Shown: positions 25,065-33,052 of the stretch, in pieces
Layout: each line of letters opens with the position of its first letter
Position numbering within the stretch: the first letter of the stretch is position 1
Program-made: the position numbers and the translations under genes
Assembly (NCBI RefSeq): GCF_008806345.1
Contig: NZ_VZZJ01000030.1
Span: 1-53,864 of the forward strand
DNA length: 53,864 nucleotides
Source: Methylobacterium planeticum
GTDB lineage: Bacteria; Pseudomonadota; Alphaproteobacteria; Rhizobiales; Beijerinckiaceae
Reading direction: 5' to 3'
The notes under the pieces: generated by a model
The model's input: only the letters and a program-made list of their open reading frames with translations
Told to the model about the DNA's origin: nothing
Database searches by the model: none

Positions 25065-26090
25065 ATGACCGAGCCTGCCAACGATCGACCCGTCAGCGTG
25101 GCTCTGGGTCTCGGCGGCCTCCTGCGGATCGGCGGCCGCGCGGTCGCGGTGGCGGATGTCCTGACGCTCCTCAACGCCATCCAGGCGACCGGCTCCGTCC
25201 AGGGCGTCGCCACCGAGCTCGAGCTCTCCTACCGGGCCGCCTGGGACCGGCTCCGCAACCTCGAGGCGGCGCTCGGCCACCAGCTCGTGCAGAAGACCCG
25301 CGGCCACGGCAGCGCCCTGACCCCCTTCGGATTGTCGCTGCGCCAGGTGCTGGGCGATGCCACCGCCGGGCTCGCGGCGGCGCTGGCGCGCGAGGGCCGG
25401 GCCGTCGAGGCGAGCCTCACCGCGCTCTTCACCGAGACGCCCCGCCGCCTCGCCCTCGCGGCGAGCCACGACCTCCTGCTGATGGAGGTGGTGGAGGCCC
25501 TCGGCGAGGGCGAGGTCGCGGTCGTCGGCAGCAAGGAGGCGGTGCAGCGCCTCCTCGACGGGCGGGCGGACGTGGCGGGCTTCCACCTCGGTGCCGAGCC
25601 CCTCTCCGCCTCGGGGCCGCCGTTCGCGGAACTCGCCGACAACCCGGGCCTGCGGGTGCTGCCGCTGTTCGAGCGCGAGCAGGGCCTGATGCTCGCCGCC
25701 GGCAACCCCCTGGGCATCCGCGCCTTCCCGGACCTCGCCGGCCGGCGCGCCCGCTACGTCAACCGGCAGAAGGGCTCGGGCACCCGGCTCTGGTTCGACC
25801 GGCTGCTTGCCGAGCACGCCATCCCGGCGGCCGAGGTCCAGGGCTACGGCGTCGAGGAATTCACCCATCAGGCGGTCGCCGCCGTGATCGCCACCGGCAC
25901 CGCCGATGCGGGGCTCGGCGCCCGCTCGGCCGCCGAGCGGTTCGGCCTGCACTTCCTCAGCATCGGCTGGGAGACCTACTACCTCGCCGCGAGCGCGACG
26001 CTCCCGACCGAGGCCCTCGACCGTCTCGTCTCGGCGGTCGCCGCGCGGGCCGAGCGCAGCCCCGGCTACAAGGCGCCCCCGCGCTCCTGA
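25065..26090 (+). CDS. ModE-like HTH regulator fused to a ModA/TupA-like binding domain
   Basis: 341 residues. Residues 15-110 are a ModE-type winged helix: LNAIQATGSVQGVATELELS followed by YRAAWDRLRNLEAALGHQLV and TRGHGSALTPFG. Residues 120-330 are a periplasmic-binding-protein fold: LALAASHDLLLMEVVEAL, GSKEAVQRLLDGRADVAGFH, NRQKGSGTRLWFDRLLAE, VAAVIATGTADAGLGARSAA, as in ModA/TupA-like one-component regulators. It should sense an oxyanion such as molybdate or tungstate in the cytoplasm and control nearby genes. It follows the importer operon after 146 bases and overlaps the convergent TAXI gene by 25 bases. The start ATG at 25065 follows a spaced purine stretch. Confidence 0.85.
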   Translation: MTEPANDRPVSVALGLGGLLRIGGRAVAVADVLTLLNAIQATGSVQGVATELELSYRAAWDRLRNLEAALGHQLVQKTRGHGSALTPFGLSLRQVLGDATAGLAAALAREGRAVEASLTALFTETPRRLALAASHDLLLMEVVEALGEGEVAVVGSKEAVQRLLDGRADVAGFHLGAEPLSASGPPFAELADNPGLRVLPLFEREQGLMLAAGNPLGIRAFPDLAGRRARYVNRQKGSGTRLWFDRLLAEHAIPAAEVQGYGVEEFTHQAVAAVIATGTADAGLGARSAAERFGLHFLSIGWETYYLAASATLPTEALDRLVSAVAARAERSPGYKAPPRS

Positions 26091-27472
26091 TCGGGCCCCT
26101 GATCGGGCCCCTGACGGGGCGCCTCCGCGACGCCGCCCGTCGCGGCGGACGCCCGCTGGACCGTCGAGCGGGCCGCGTCGATGGCGATGCGGGCGGCGCT
26201 GAGGCTGCGCGGCTCGGTCGGGCGGTTGAGGGCGTAGCGGGCGATATTGGCCGCGAGGCTGTCGATCTCGTCGGCCAGGAGAGCGAGCCGGCTCGCGTCG
26301 CGCAGGCGCCGCGCCTCCGAGCGGATCTCGAGGAGGCGCCCGGTCGCGATCTCGATCCGCTCCCGCCTGGCCCGCCACAGGCGCTGGCGCAACCACGCCA
26401 GCGTCGAGCCGATGCCGCCGCCCAGGAAGGCCACGAGGTAGATCCAGGTCTCGTAGCGCTCGATGAAGCCCTGCTGCTCGCGCTCGAAATAGTCGATCGC
26501 GCCCGGGTGGATCGGCAGCCGGGCGCTGGTGGCGGCGGCGGTGGTGTCGTAGGCCGGCGCCGCCATGTCGTTGGCCGCCGGCACGCCGTCGGCGAGGGCG
26601 CTGCGCAGCTCGAACAGATGCTCGGTCACCTCCGCGGCCACGCTGCGCGACAGGGTGGCGCGCCCCATCAGCCGGTAGGACGCGCCGATCGTCGCGATGT
26701 CCTCGGCCGGCAGCTTCGGGTTGCCGCCGAAGAGGCCCGCCGGCACGGTGACGGCCTGGAGGCGCGGCAGGCGGGCGAGGACCGCCGGCACGTCCGGCAC
26801 GCCGAACAGGCTCACGGCCCGGCTCGCGCTCGCCTCCCGGACGATCCCGACGAGGCGCTGCGCCGCCGGGCTCGTCGGGGTGGTGAGCACCACCGCAGCC
26901 TCGATCCGGCCCTGCGCGAAGGCGGCGGCGAGGTCGCCCTCCTCGACCGGCACCAGGGCGACCGATCCCTCCGGCACCGGGCCGGCCGGGTTGTCGTCGA
27001 GGAGGTCGAGGCCGCTCGGCTCCAGGATCGCCCGGATCACGGCCCGGTCGGCCCCGCGGCGGGCGAGCGTGCCGAGCCGCTTGCCGGCAAGCTCCGGCAG
27101 GGCGCCGATCCCGGCCGATTCCGGGCTCGCCACCAGCGCCGCCTGCTCGCGCAGGACCGCGAGGGTCAGGCCGTTCGCCGGGAGCAGGATGTCGGGGCGG
27201 ACCACCGCGAGATCGACCTTGCCGGCCTGCAGCGCCTCGGCGCTCTCGCGCACCCCGTCGAAGGGCACGATCCGGAGGCGCAGGTTCAGGCGCTTCTCGG
27301 CGAGCGCCGCCGCGTAGGCCCGCATCAGCGCCGGCTCGGTGCCGCCCTCCGGCGCCACCGCGATCGACAGGGTGGTGGGCCGCGACAGGTACAGGAAGGC
27401 CCCGAGCGCCACCGCGACGATCAGGCCGATGACGAGGATGCCGCGCTCGCGCTGAACCGTGGGCTTGGGCAT
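26066..27472 (-). CDS. Membrane-anchored TAXI-family binding protein, TRAP permease absent
   Basis: 468 residues. An N-terminal membrane helix (GILVIGLIVAVALGAFLYLS, residues 11-30) anchors a periplasmic TAXI-type solute-binding domain (TTLSIAVAPEGGTEPALMRA, DLAVVRPDILLPANGLTLAV, PELAGKRLGTLARRGADRAV). A second helix at about 345-365 (WIYLVAFLGGGIGSTLAWL) is followed by a charged, probably coiled-coil tail and a GPDQ repeat. TRAP membrane subunits are not encoded nearby, and the double-anchored design with a cytoplasmic tail is more like a receptor than a shuttle. Similar genes have been noted beside molybdenum-enzyme loci; its role here is unknown. It runs convergent to the ModE-like gene. 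Confidence 0.8.
   Translation of the reverse strand: MPKPTVQRERGILVIGLIVAVALGAFLYLSRPTTLSIAVAPEGGTEPALMRAYAAALAEKRLNLRLRIVPFDGVRESAEALQAGKVDLAVVRPDILLPANGLTLAVLREQAALVASPESAGIGALPELAGKRLGTLARRGADRAVIRAILEPSGLDLLDDNPAGPVPEGSVALVPVEEGDLAAAFAQGRIEAAVVLTTPTSPAAQRLVGIVREASASRAVSLFGVPDVPAVLARLPRLQAVTVPAGLFGGNPKLPAEDIATIGASYRLMGRATLSRSVAAEVTEHLFELRSALADGVPAANDMAAPAYDTTAAATSARLPIHPGAIDYFEREQQGFIERYETWIYLVAFLGGGIGSTLAWLRQRLWRARRERIEIATGRLLEIRSEARRLRDASRLALLADEIDSLAANIARYALNRPTEPRSLSAARIAIDAARSTVQRASAATGGVAEAPRQGPDQGPDQERGGAL
26087..26122. repeat. Three 12-bp tandem repeats spanning two convergent gene ends
   Basis: CTGATCGGGCCC occurs at 26087-26098 and 26099-26110, with a degenerate third copy CTGACGGGGCGC at 26111-26122. 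The first copy contains the stop codon of the ModE-like gene, and on the other strand the repeat encodes the GPDQ units at the end of the TAXI protein. Copy-number change would keep the TAXI frame, as 12 is divisible by three. Confidence 0.65.
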
Positions 27473-27571
27473 CCGACCTGATCCGTTCCTCGTTCCGGCC
27501 GCGCGGGGGCCGCCCGCGGTCTCGCACGCGGCGGGCAGGAACGCGAACGGGGCGGATTCCGTCGCAGGCGC

Positions 27572-28753
27572 TCAGGCCGGGTCCGCGTCGATCCGGATCC
27601 GCAGCACCGCGTAGGGCGGGGTCTGCTCGTCCTTGCCGCCGTTGTATTCCGGGCGGCGGTTCACCTGCGCGGCCGAGATGTAGAGCCAGCGGTCCGGCGT
27701 GATCCAGAAGGTGTCGGCCCAGACCAGCCGCTCGTCGGAGGCGATCACCGTGATGGTGCCGTCCGGGTCGCGGCGGGCGACGGCGTTGTGCTCCTGCAGG
27801 CTGAGATAGACCCGGTCCTTCGAATCCGCGATCAGCCCGCCCGTCAGGCCCTTCTCGCCGAGATCCTCGACGCCCGCCGCGACCTCCGCGTCGGTGGCAT
27901 CCGGGTCGAGGAGGATCGCCGCGTCGACGGCGTAGAGGCGCCGCCCGATCAGGGGCGCGTAATAGAGCCGTCGCCCGTCCGGGCTCAGCGCGATGCCGTT
28001 GGCGCCGCCGCTCACCGGCTGGGCCTTGCCCGTCGGGGGCCGCAGCATCACGGGGCGCTTCTCCACGAACTTGACGACGCCCTTCTGCGACTTGGTGCTG
28101 GCATGCCCGTCGAGGCGCCGCACCACGCGGCCGCTCGCGAGGTCGACGGCGATGAGCGCGCCCTCCTCGCCCTGGCCCTGGTCGGTGATGTAGGCGAGCG
28201 CCCGCCCGTCGCGGATGTCCACCCGCAGGTCGTTGAGGGAGGAGGACGGGGTGATGCCGGCCTCGAGCGGCACTACCCGGGTGACCGCGTCGCGGGCGAG
28301 GTCGATCTGAAGCAGCTTGGCGCCACCCGGCACCGGCGGCCCCTTGCCCTCGGGCAGGCCGGCATCGAGGAGCCAGAGGGTGTCGTCGCGGTCGAAGACG
28401 CCGTTCGGCACGTGGAACAGGGCGGATTGCGGCCGGCTCCGGTCCGGCTCGTTCGCCGCCGCGCTCGGATAGGGCGTGACCGAGCCGTCCGGCGCCACCT
28501 CCGCCACCGTGATCGGGACCTCGGCGTTGAAGCGCGGCATCATCACGAAGACCCGGCCCCCGCGCGAGATCGCGAGGCCTGTGGGCGTCGAGGGGGCCTG
28601 GACGAGGTGGGCCAGCTCCATCGCGCCGGCGGGGCGGCTCGTCGCCGCTTCCCCGGTCCGGGTCGCGGGCGCCTGCGCCGCAGCCGGAAGGGTGGTGGCG
28701 AGGGCGGTGGCGGAGAGGCCGCCGGCGAGGAGGTCGCGTCGAAGGAGGGGCAT
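27572..28753 (-). CDS. Exported major royal jelly protein/yellow-like beta-propeller
   Basis: 393 residues with a Tat-like signal (PLLRRDLLAGGLSATALATT, cleavage after PAAAQA). The mature part has the sequence pattern of bacterial MRJP/yellow-related six-bladed propellers: GLAISRGGRVFVMMPRF, PNGVFDRDDTLWLLDAGL, SLNDLRVDIRDGRALAYITD, GANGIALSPDGRRLYYAPL, LTGGLIADSKDRVYLSLQEH. Such proteins bind small ligands or act as sugar-lactone-like hydrolases; no clear function can be given. The start ATG at 28753 follows AAGGA at a four-base spacing. It lies 43 bases downstream of another exported propeller gene on the same strand, so the pair is probably co-transcribed. Confidence 0.83.
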   Translation of the reverse strand: MPLLRRDLLAGGLSATALATTLPAAAQAPATRTGEAATSRPAGAMELAHLVQAPSTPTGLAISRGGRVFVMMPRFNAEVPITVAEVAPDGSVTPYPSAAANEPDRSRPQSALFHVPNGVFDRDDTLWLLDAGLPEGKGPPVPGGAKLLQIDLARDAVTRVVPLEAGITPSSSLNDLRVDIRDGRALAYITDQGQGEEGALIAVDLASGRVVRRLDGHASTKSQKGVVKFVEKRPVMLRPPTGKAQPVSGGANGIALSPDGRRLYYAPLIGRRLYAVDAAILLDPDATDAEVAAGVEDLGEKGLTGGLIADSKDRVYLSLQEHNAVARRDPDGTITVIASDERLVWADTFWITPDRWLYISAAQVNRRPEYNGGKDEQTPPYAVLRIRIDADPA

Positions 28754-28796
28754 GGGATCCTTGTGAGGGCGAACGGGGGCGTGCGGGGATCGGGGA

Positions 28797-29789
28797 TCAG
28801 CCGCGGGGCGCGCCCGCCCGCCGCTTCAGGTCGATGGCGTGGATGGCGTCGCCCGCGGCGATGAACAGGCGGCGCCCGTCCGCACCGAAGGTGAGGTTCG
28901 CGGCGGCCTTCGGGGTCGCGATCCGGCCCAGCGGCGCGGCGTCCGGCGCGTAGATGCGCACCCCATCCTCGCAGGCCGCGTAGAGGTTCCCGGCCGCGTC
29001 GACCGCGAGGCCGTCGGGGGCACCGGATTCGAGCGCGGCGAAGGTGCGCTTCGCCCCGAGGCTCTGGTCGGGCCCGACCGCGAAGGCCAGGATCGTGCGC
29101 GCCGCCTCCGGATTCAGGGCCGCGCTCGCGTCGCTGACGTAGAGGACGCGCCCGTCCGGCGCGAAGGCGAGGCCGTTCGGCTGCCCGACCGCGTCCGTCA
29201 TGGCCCTCAGCGTTCCCGCGGGATCGATCCGGTAGACGCGGCGGGCGGCCTGCGCCGGCTCGGCGACCAGCCCCTCGTCCGCCTGCCGGATGCCGAAGAC
29301 CGGGTCCGTGAACCAGAGCGCCCCGTCCGACGCCAGGGCGACGTCGTTCGGGGCGTTCAGGGGCTTCCCGCCGAAGCTGTCGGCCAGCACGGTCAGGCGC
29401 CCGTCCGCCTCCCGCCGCACCACGCGCCGGCCCCGATGCTCGCAGGTGACGAGGCGGCCCCGCGCGTCGAGGGTGTTGCCGTTGGCGTTGTTCGAGGGAT
29501 CGCGCAGGGTATGCACCCGCCGCTCCGCGTCGAGGATGCCGATCCGGTTCGCCCGCACGTCGCTGAAGACGAGGCCGCCGAGCGCCGGGGCCCAGCACAG
29601 GCCCTCGCACCAGCGCGCGCCCCGGTGCAGCACCTCCAGCCGGGCGCCCGGGTCGATCACGGCATCGAGGCGCGGATCGAGGCGGAGCACCACGGGCGCG
29701 GCCTGCGCGCCGCGGGGCAGGGCCGCGAGTCCGAGCAGATCGAGGCCCGCCGTCGCGAGGCCGGAGGCCAGGAAGTCGCGCCGTCTCAT
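28797..29789 (-). CDS. Exported SMP-30/gluconolactonase-like beta-propeller
   Basis: 330 residues. A strong Tat signal (MRRRDFLASGLATAGLDLLG) precedes a SMP-30/LRE-type propeller: ARWCEGLCWAPALGGLVFSD, DPSNNANGNTLDARGRLVTC, NAPNDVALASDGALWFTDP, GQPNGLAFAPDGRVLYVSDA and PDGLAVDAAGNLYAACEDG. The Glu, Asn and Asp metal ligands expected of lactonases are visible (E in ARWCEGL, N in NAPNDV, D in YVSDA). It would hydrolyse sugar or related lactones in the periplasm after folding with its metal in the cytoplasm. The ATG at 29789 opens directly on the twin-arginine motif; the open frame upstream is an Arg/Pro run created by tandem repeats. Confidence 0.86.
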   Translation of the reverse strand: MRRRDFLASGLATAGLDLLGLAALPRGAQAAPVVLRLDPRLDAVIDPGARLEVLHRGARWCEGLCWAPALGGLVFSDVRANRIGILDAERRVHTLRDPSNNANGNTLDARGRLVTCEHRGRRVVRREADGRLTVLADSFGGKPLNAPNDVALASDGALWFTDPVFGIRQADEGLVAEPAQAARRVYRIDPAGTLRAMTDAVGQPNGLAFAPDGRVLYVSDASAALNPEAARTILAFAVGPDQSLGAKRTFAALESGAPDGLAVDAAGNLYAACEDGVRIYAPDAAPLGRIATPKAAANLTFGADGRRLFIAAGDAIHAIDLKRRAGAPRG

Positions 29790-29824
29790 GCGTGTCGTCC
29801 CATGCTTGCCGACGCGGGGGTCCC

Positions 29825-29880
29825 GGGCGGGTGGTCTCGGGCGGGTGGTCTCGGGCGGGTGGTCTCGAGCGGGTGCGTTC
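29825..29880. repeat. 14-bp tandem repeat in a divergent promoter region
   Basis: GGGCGGGTGGTCTC occurs three times without gap at 29825-29866, followed by a degenerate fourth copy at 29867-29880. The array lies about 35 bases upstream of the SMP-30-like gene start and 210 bases upstream of the glycosyltransferase. It could alter promoter spacing by slippage. A non-coding nature is supported by its length not being a multiple of three. Confidence 0.75.
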
Positions 29881-30088
29881 GGGCCGGCCCTGGCGACCCC
29901 GCCTCCCGGTCCCAACGCCGGGCCGGCGGAGACGATCCGGACGCCTCCGCGGCGATGCGCGGAGGCAAGAGGGTCACGGGCGACAAAATTGCGCGGAAGA
30001 AACCGCGTGTCGGTCGCGAACTGTCCTGCCCGCTCCCCGGTTGGTGACAGGACCGTAGCGGTGTCGCCGCGGACAGTTGGAGTGCCGC

Positions 30089-31360
30089 GTGCCGATCGAA
30101 GACCTCGCCGAGTCCGCCCAATTCAACCACGCGGGGCGGAGCCGGGAGCCGCTGCGGGCCGTCGTCGGGATCCCGGTCCGCAACGAGGCCGAGCGGATCG
30201 AGGCCTGTCTCCTCGCCCTGCAGGCGCAGCAGACCGCGCCGGACCAGGCGTTCGGGGTGGTGCTGTTCCTCAACAACTGCACGGACGCGACCGCCGCCGT
30301 GGTGGCGCGCCTGCGCCCGCGCCTGACCTTTCCGCTCCGGGTGGTCGAGCGGACCTTCGCGGGGGCGCAGGCCGGCTGGGCCCGGCGCGCCGCCATGGAG
30401 GCGGCGGCTTCCTGGCTCGAGACCGAAGCGCAGGCCGAAGCGGAGCCGCGGCCCGCATCGGAGCCCGCGCCCGAGCCCGCGATCCTCACCACCGACGCCG
30501 ACAGCCGGGTGCCGCCCCACTGGATCGCCCGCAACCTCGCGGCGCTCGCCGCCGGGGCGGATGCGGTGGCGGGGCGGATCGCCCTCGACGCGGAGGACGC
30601 CGCGCGCCTTCCCGACGCGCTCCACGCCCGCGGCCGCCTCGAGGGCGCCTACGAGGCGCTGCTCCTCGAACTCGCGGCCCGGCTCGATCCGGACCCGCAC
30701 GACCGCTGGCCCTGCCACGGCACTGCCTCCGGCGCCTCCCTCTGCGTGCGCCTCTCGGCCTATCGCCGGGCCGGCGGCATGCCGGCCCTGCCGGTGGGCG
30801 AGGACCGGGCCTTCGTGGCGCGGCTCGCCGCGATCGACGCGCGGCTGCGCCACTGCCCGGACCTCACGGTGATCACCTCTGGCCGGCTCGACGGGCGCGC
30901 CCCCGGGGGTGCCGCGGACACGATGCGCCTGCGCTGCACCGAGCCCGCCTCGCCCTGCGACGGGCGCCTCGAAGCCCTGCCGCGGGCCCTGTTCCGCATC
31001 CTGTGGCGCCGACGCCTGCGCGGGCTGCACGGGCGCGGCGCGCTCGCCCGGACGATCCTGTGGGCGCCCCTCCTCGGCGTGAAGCGGGCGGAGGCCGAGC
31101 GGATCGGGGCCCTCGTCTCCTGCGGGGCGGCACTCGCGGCGATCGAGGCGGCGAGCCCGCGCCTCGTCGACCGGCCGCTGACGCCCGCGGAGCTCGAACC
31201 GCAGATCCGTCGGGCCGGGGCGCTCCTCGCCCTCGTCCGCACGGCGCGGCGGCTGCGCGACGGGCCGGCCCGGATCGCGGCCCTGCGGGCGCTGACGCGC
31301 GGGAATCCTGCGCCCGGGGCCGGCACCGCGCCCTCGCCGGAGGGGGGCGGCATCGGATGA
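30089..31360 (+). CDS. Family 2 glycosyltransferase (NodC/ExoM-like class)
   Basis: 423 residues of GT-A fold. The start RAVVGIPVRNEAERIEACLL (about residues 23-42) is the nucleotide-sugar-binding strand and loop; LNNCTDATAAVVARL and TTDADSRVPPHWI supply the DxD (DAD) metal motif near residue 138; GTASGASLCVRLSAYRRAGG and PVGEDRAFVARL (the ED motif) follow at about 215-260. It transfers a sugar to an unknown acceptor. The GTG at 30089 is chosen because GGAG precedes it at a six-base spacing; a TTG at 30077 lies in frame. The C-terminal 100 residues are basic and may bind membrane or partner. It heads the five-gene unit running to 34406. Confidence 0.83.
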   Translation: MPIEDLAESAQFNHAGRSREPLRAVVGIPVRNEAERIEACLLALQAQQTAPDQAFGVVLFLNNCTDATAAVVARLRPRLTFPLRVVERTFAGAQAGWARRAAMEAAASWLETEAQAEAEPRPASEPAPEPAILTTDADSRVPPHWIARNLAALAAGADAVAGRIALDAEDAARLPDALHARGRLEGAYEALLLELAARLDPDPHDRWPCHGTASGASLCVRLSAYRRAGGMPALPVGEDRAFVARLAAIDARLRHCPDLTVITSGRLDGRAPGGAADTMRLRCTEPASPCDGRLEALPRALFRILWRRRLRGLHGRGALARTILWAPLLGVKRAEAERIGALVSCGAALAAIEAASPRLVDRPLTPAELEPQIRRAGALLALVRTARRLRDGPARIAALRALTRGNPAPGAGTAPSPEGGGIG

Positions 31361-31394
31361 GGCAGGATCGCATGAGGGCTTCCCGGTCGAGGCG

Positions 31395-31910
31395 ATGCCG
31401 CTGACCTACTCCGTGCAGAAGCACGCCGCGCGCCGGCTGCACTACGACCTGCGCCTCGAACTCGGCGGCGTCCTGAAGAGCTGGGCCATCACCCGGGGCC
31501 CGAGCCTCGATCCCGCCGAGAAGCGCCTCGCCGTGCCGGTGCCCGACCACGGGCTGGACTACGCCTTCTACGAGGGCATCATCGCGCCCGGCCAGTACGG
31601 GGCCGGCGCGGTGCTGCTCTGGGACCGCGGCACCTGGGAGCCGGAGGGCGAGCCCGGAGCGGCGCTCGCGGCGGGCGCCCTCGGCTTCACGCTGAACGGC
31701 TTGAAGCTCAAGGGCCGCTGGCAGCTGCGCCGGATGCGGCCGCGCCCGCGCGAGCGGCAGGCCGCCTGGCTGCTGATCAAGGCCCGGGACGAGGCCGCCC
31801 GCGCGGCCGGCGCGCCGGACGTGCTGGAGGCCGAGCCGCGCTCGGTCCTCAGCGGGCGCACCGTCGAGGAGATCGCCGCGCAGGCGCAACCGAAGGATAC
31901 GACAGGGTGA
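31395..31910 (+). CDS. Stand-alone LigD-type 3'-phosphoesterase
   Basis: 171 residues corresponding to the PE domain of LigD. Key residues are in VQKHAARRLHYDLRLELGGV (residues 7-26), where the first His and the HYDxRLE block bind Mn and phosphate, then SWAITRGPSLDPAEKRLAVP, DHGLDYAFYEGIIAPGQYGA and KGRWQLRRMRP. These enzymes trim 3'-phosphate or ribonucleotide ends during non-homologous end joining. No Ku, ligase or polymerase domain is present nearby, and the neighbours are small-molecule enzymes, so the context is unexpected. The stop overlaps the next start (GTGA at 31907-31910). The ATG at 31395 is used. Confidence 0.88.
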   Translation: MPLTYSVQKHAARRLHYDLRLELGGVLKSWAITRGPSLDPAEKRLAVPVPDHGLDYAFYEGIIAPGQYGAGAVLLWDRGTWEPEGEPGAALAAGALGFTLNGLKLKGRWQLRRMRPRPRERQAAWLLIKARDEAARAAGAPDVLEAEPRSVLSGRTVEEIAAQAQPKDTTG

Positions 31911-33052
31911 GACGCGAGTATTCCGGACAGGCCCTGCGCGCGGCTGCGCGGGAGGCCGCGCACCGCGCCGCAGACCGCGCCGCGGGCCAGGACCACGACG
32001 GCGGCTTCCCGGCGGAGGACGTCGCCGACCTCGCCCGGCTCGGCCTCCTCGCCGGCCCCGTGCCCCGGCGCGCGGGCGGCGCCGGCCTCGGCGAGGAGCC
32101 GGGCGCGGCCGACCTCGCGGCGGTGCTGCGCCGCGTCGGCGCCGGCAGCCTCGCCCTCGGCCGCATCTACGAGGGCCACGTCAACGCGCTCCAGCTCGTC
32201 GCCCGCTACGGCGACGCCGCCCAGCGCGAGACCCTGTTCCGGGATGCCCGCGACGGGCACCTGTTCGGGGTCTGGAACACCGAGCCGGGGCAGGGGGGAT
32301 TGGCGCTGCGGCCGGAGGCGGGCGGGTTCCGGCTCGAGGGCCGCAAGACCTTCGCGTCGGGGGCGGGCCGGATCACCCGCGCCCTCGTCACGGCCCGGAC
32401 CGAGCCCGGCGCGCCGCCCCTGATGCTCGTCGTGCCGCTCGCGCCGGACACGCGCCACGACCTCTCGGACTGGCGCGCCCACGGCATGCGGGCCTCGGCC
32501 ACGGGCGCCCTCGACTTCACGGGGCTGCGGGTCGGGCCCGAGACGATCCTCGGGGAGCCGGACGATTACCACCGCCAGCCCCACTTCTCGGGGGGCGCCT
32601 GGCGCTTCGCCGCGGTCCAGCTCGGCGGCATCGACGCGGTGCTCGACGCCTGGCGCGGCCATCTCGCGGCGACCGGGCGCGGCGTCGATGCCCACCAGCT
32701 CGCCCGGCTCGGCGAGGGGGCGCTCGCCGCCGAGACGGCGCAACTCTGGGTGAGCCGCGCGGCCGAGATCGTCGCCGAGGACCGGCTCGCGCCCGACGCC
32801 GTCGTGGCCTATGTCAACCTCGCGCGCCTCGCCGTCGAGCGCGCCGGCCTCGAGGTGCTGCAGCTGGCCCAGCGCTCGGTCGGCCTCCAGGGCTTCCTGC
32901 GCGACCACCCGCTGGAGCGCCTCGCGCGCGACCTCGCGACCTACCTGCGCCAGCCCGCCCCCGACCGGGCGCTGGTCGGCGCCGCCGGCCACGTCCTGGC
33001 GGCCGGGGCGGCGTCCGGCGACCTCTGGGCCGATCCCGGGGCGGCGGCCTGA
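31907..33052 (+). CDS. Acyl-CoA dehydrogenase family protein
   Basis: 381 residues; GTG start overlaps the previous stop. The fold of acyl-CoA dehydrogenase is recognisable: N-terminal helices (FPAEDVADLARLGLLAGPVP), FAD-binding strand region (LFGVWNTEPGQGGLALRPEA, EGRKTFASGAGRITRALVTA, MRASATGALDFTGLRV) and a C-terminal helix bundle (VNLARLAVERAGLEVLQLAQ, SVGLQGFLRDHPLERLARDL). The usual catalytic Glu region is not obvious, as in oxidase- or hydroxylase-like relatives. In this operon it could oxidise an acyl chain or carrier-bound intermediate of a glycolipid or other natural product. The stop overlaps the ATG of the PIG-L gene by one base. Confidence 0.85.
   Translation: MRREYSGQALRAAAREAAHRAADRAAGQDHDGGFPAEDVADLARLGLLAGPVPRRAGGAGLGEEPGAADLAAVLRRVGAGSLALGRIYEGHVNALQLVARYGDAAQRETLFRDARDGHLFGVWNTEPGQGGLALRPEAGGFRLEGRKTFASGAGRITRALVTARTEPGAPPLMLVVPLAPDTRHDLSDWRAHGMRASATGALDFTGLRVGPETILGEPDDYHRQPHFSGGAWRFAAVQLGGIDAVLDAWRGHLAATGRGVDAHQLARLGEGALAAETAQLWVSRAAEIVAEDRLAPDAVVAYVNLARLAVERAGLEVLQLAQRSVGLQGFLRDHPLERLARDLATYLRQPAPDRALVGAAGHVLAAGAASGDLWADPGAAA

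Noticed and set aside
29786..29915. N-terminal extension of the SMP-30-like protein and further start codons upstream
   Set aside because: The extension is formed by the 14-bp tandem repeat and is Pro/Arg-rich; the ATG at 29789 opens directly on a twin-arginine signal.
31395..31910. LigD-type phosphoesterase as evidence for a non-homologous end-joining locus
   Set aside because: No Ku, ligase or primase-like domain is encoded nearby; all neighbours are small-molecule enzymes.
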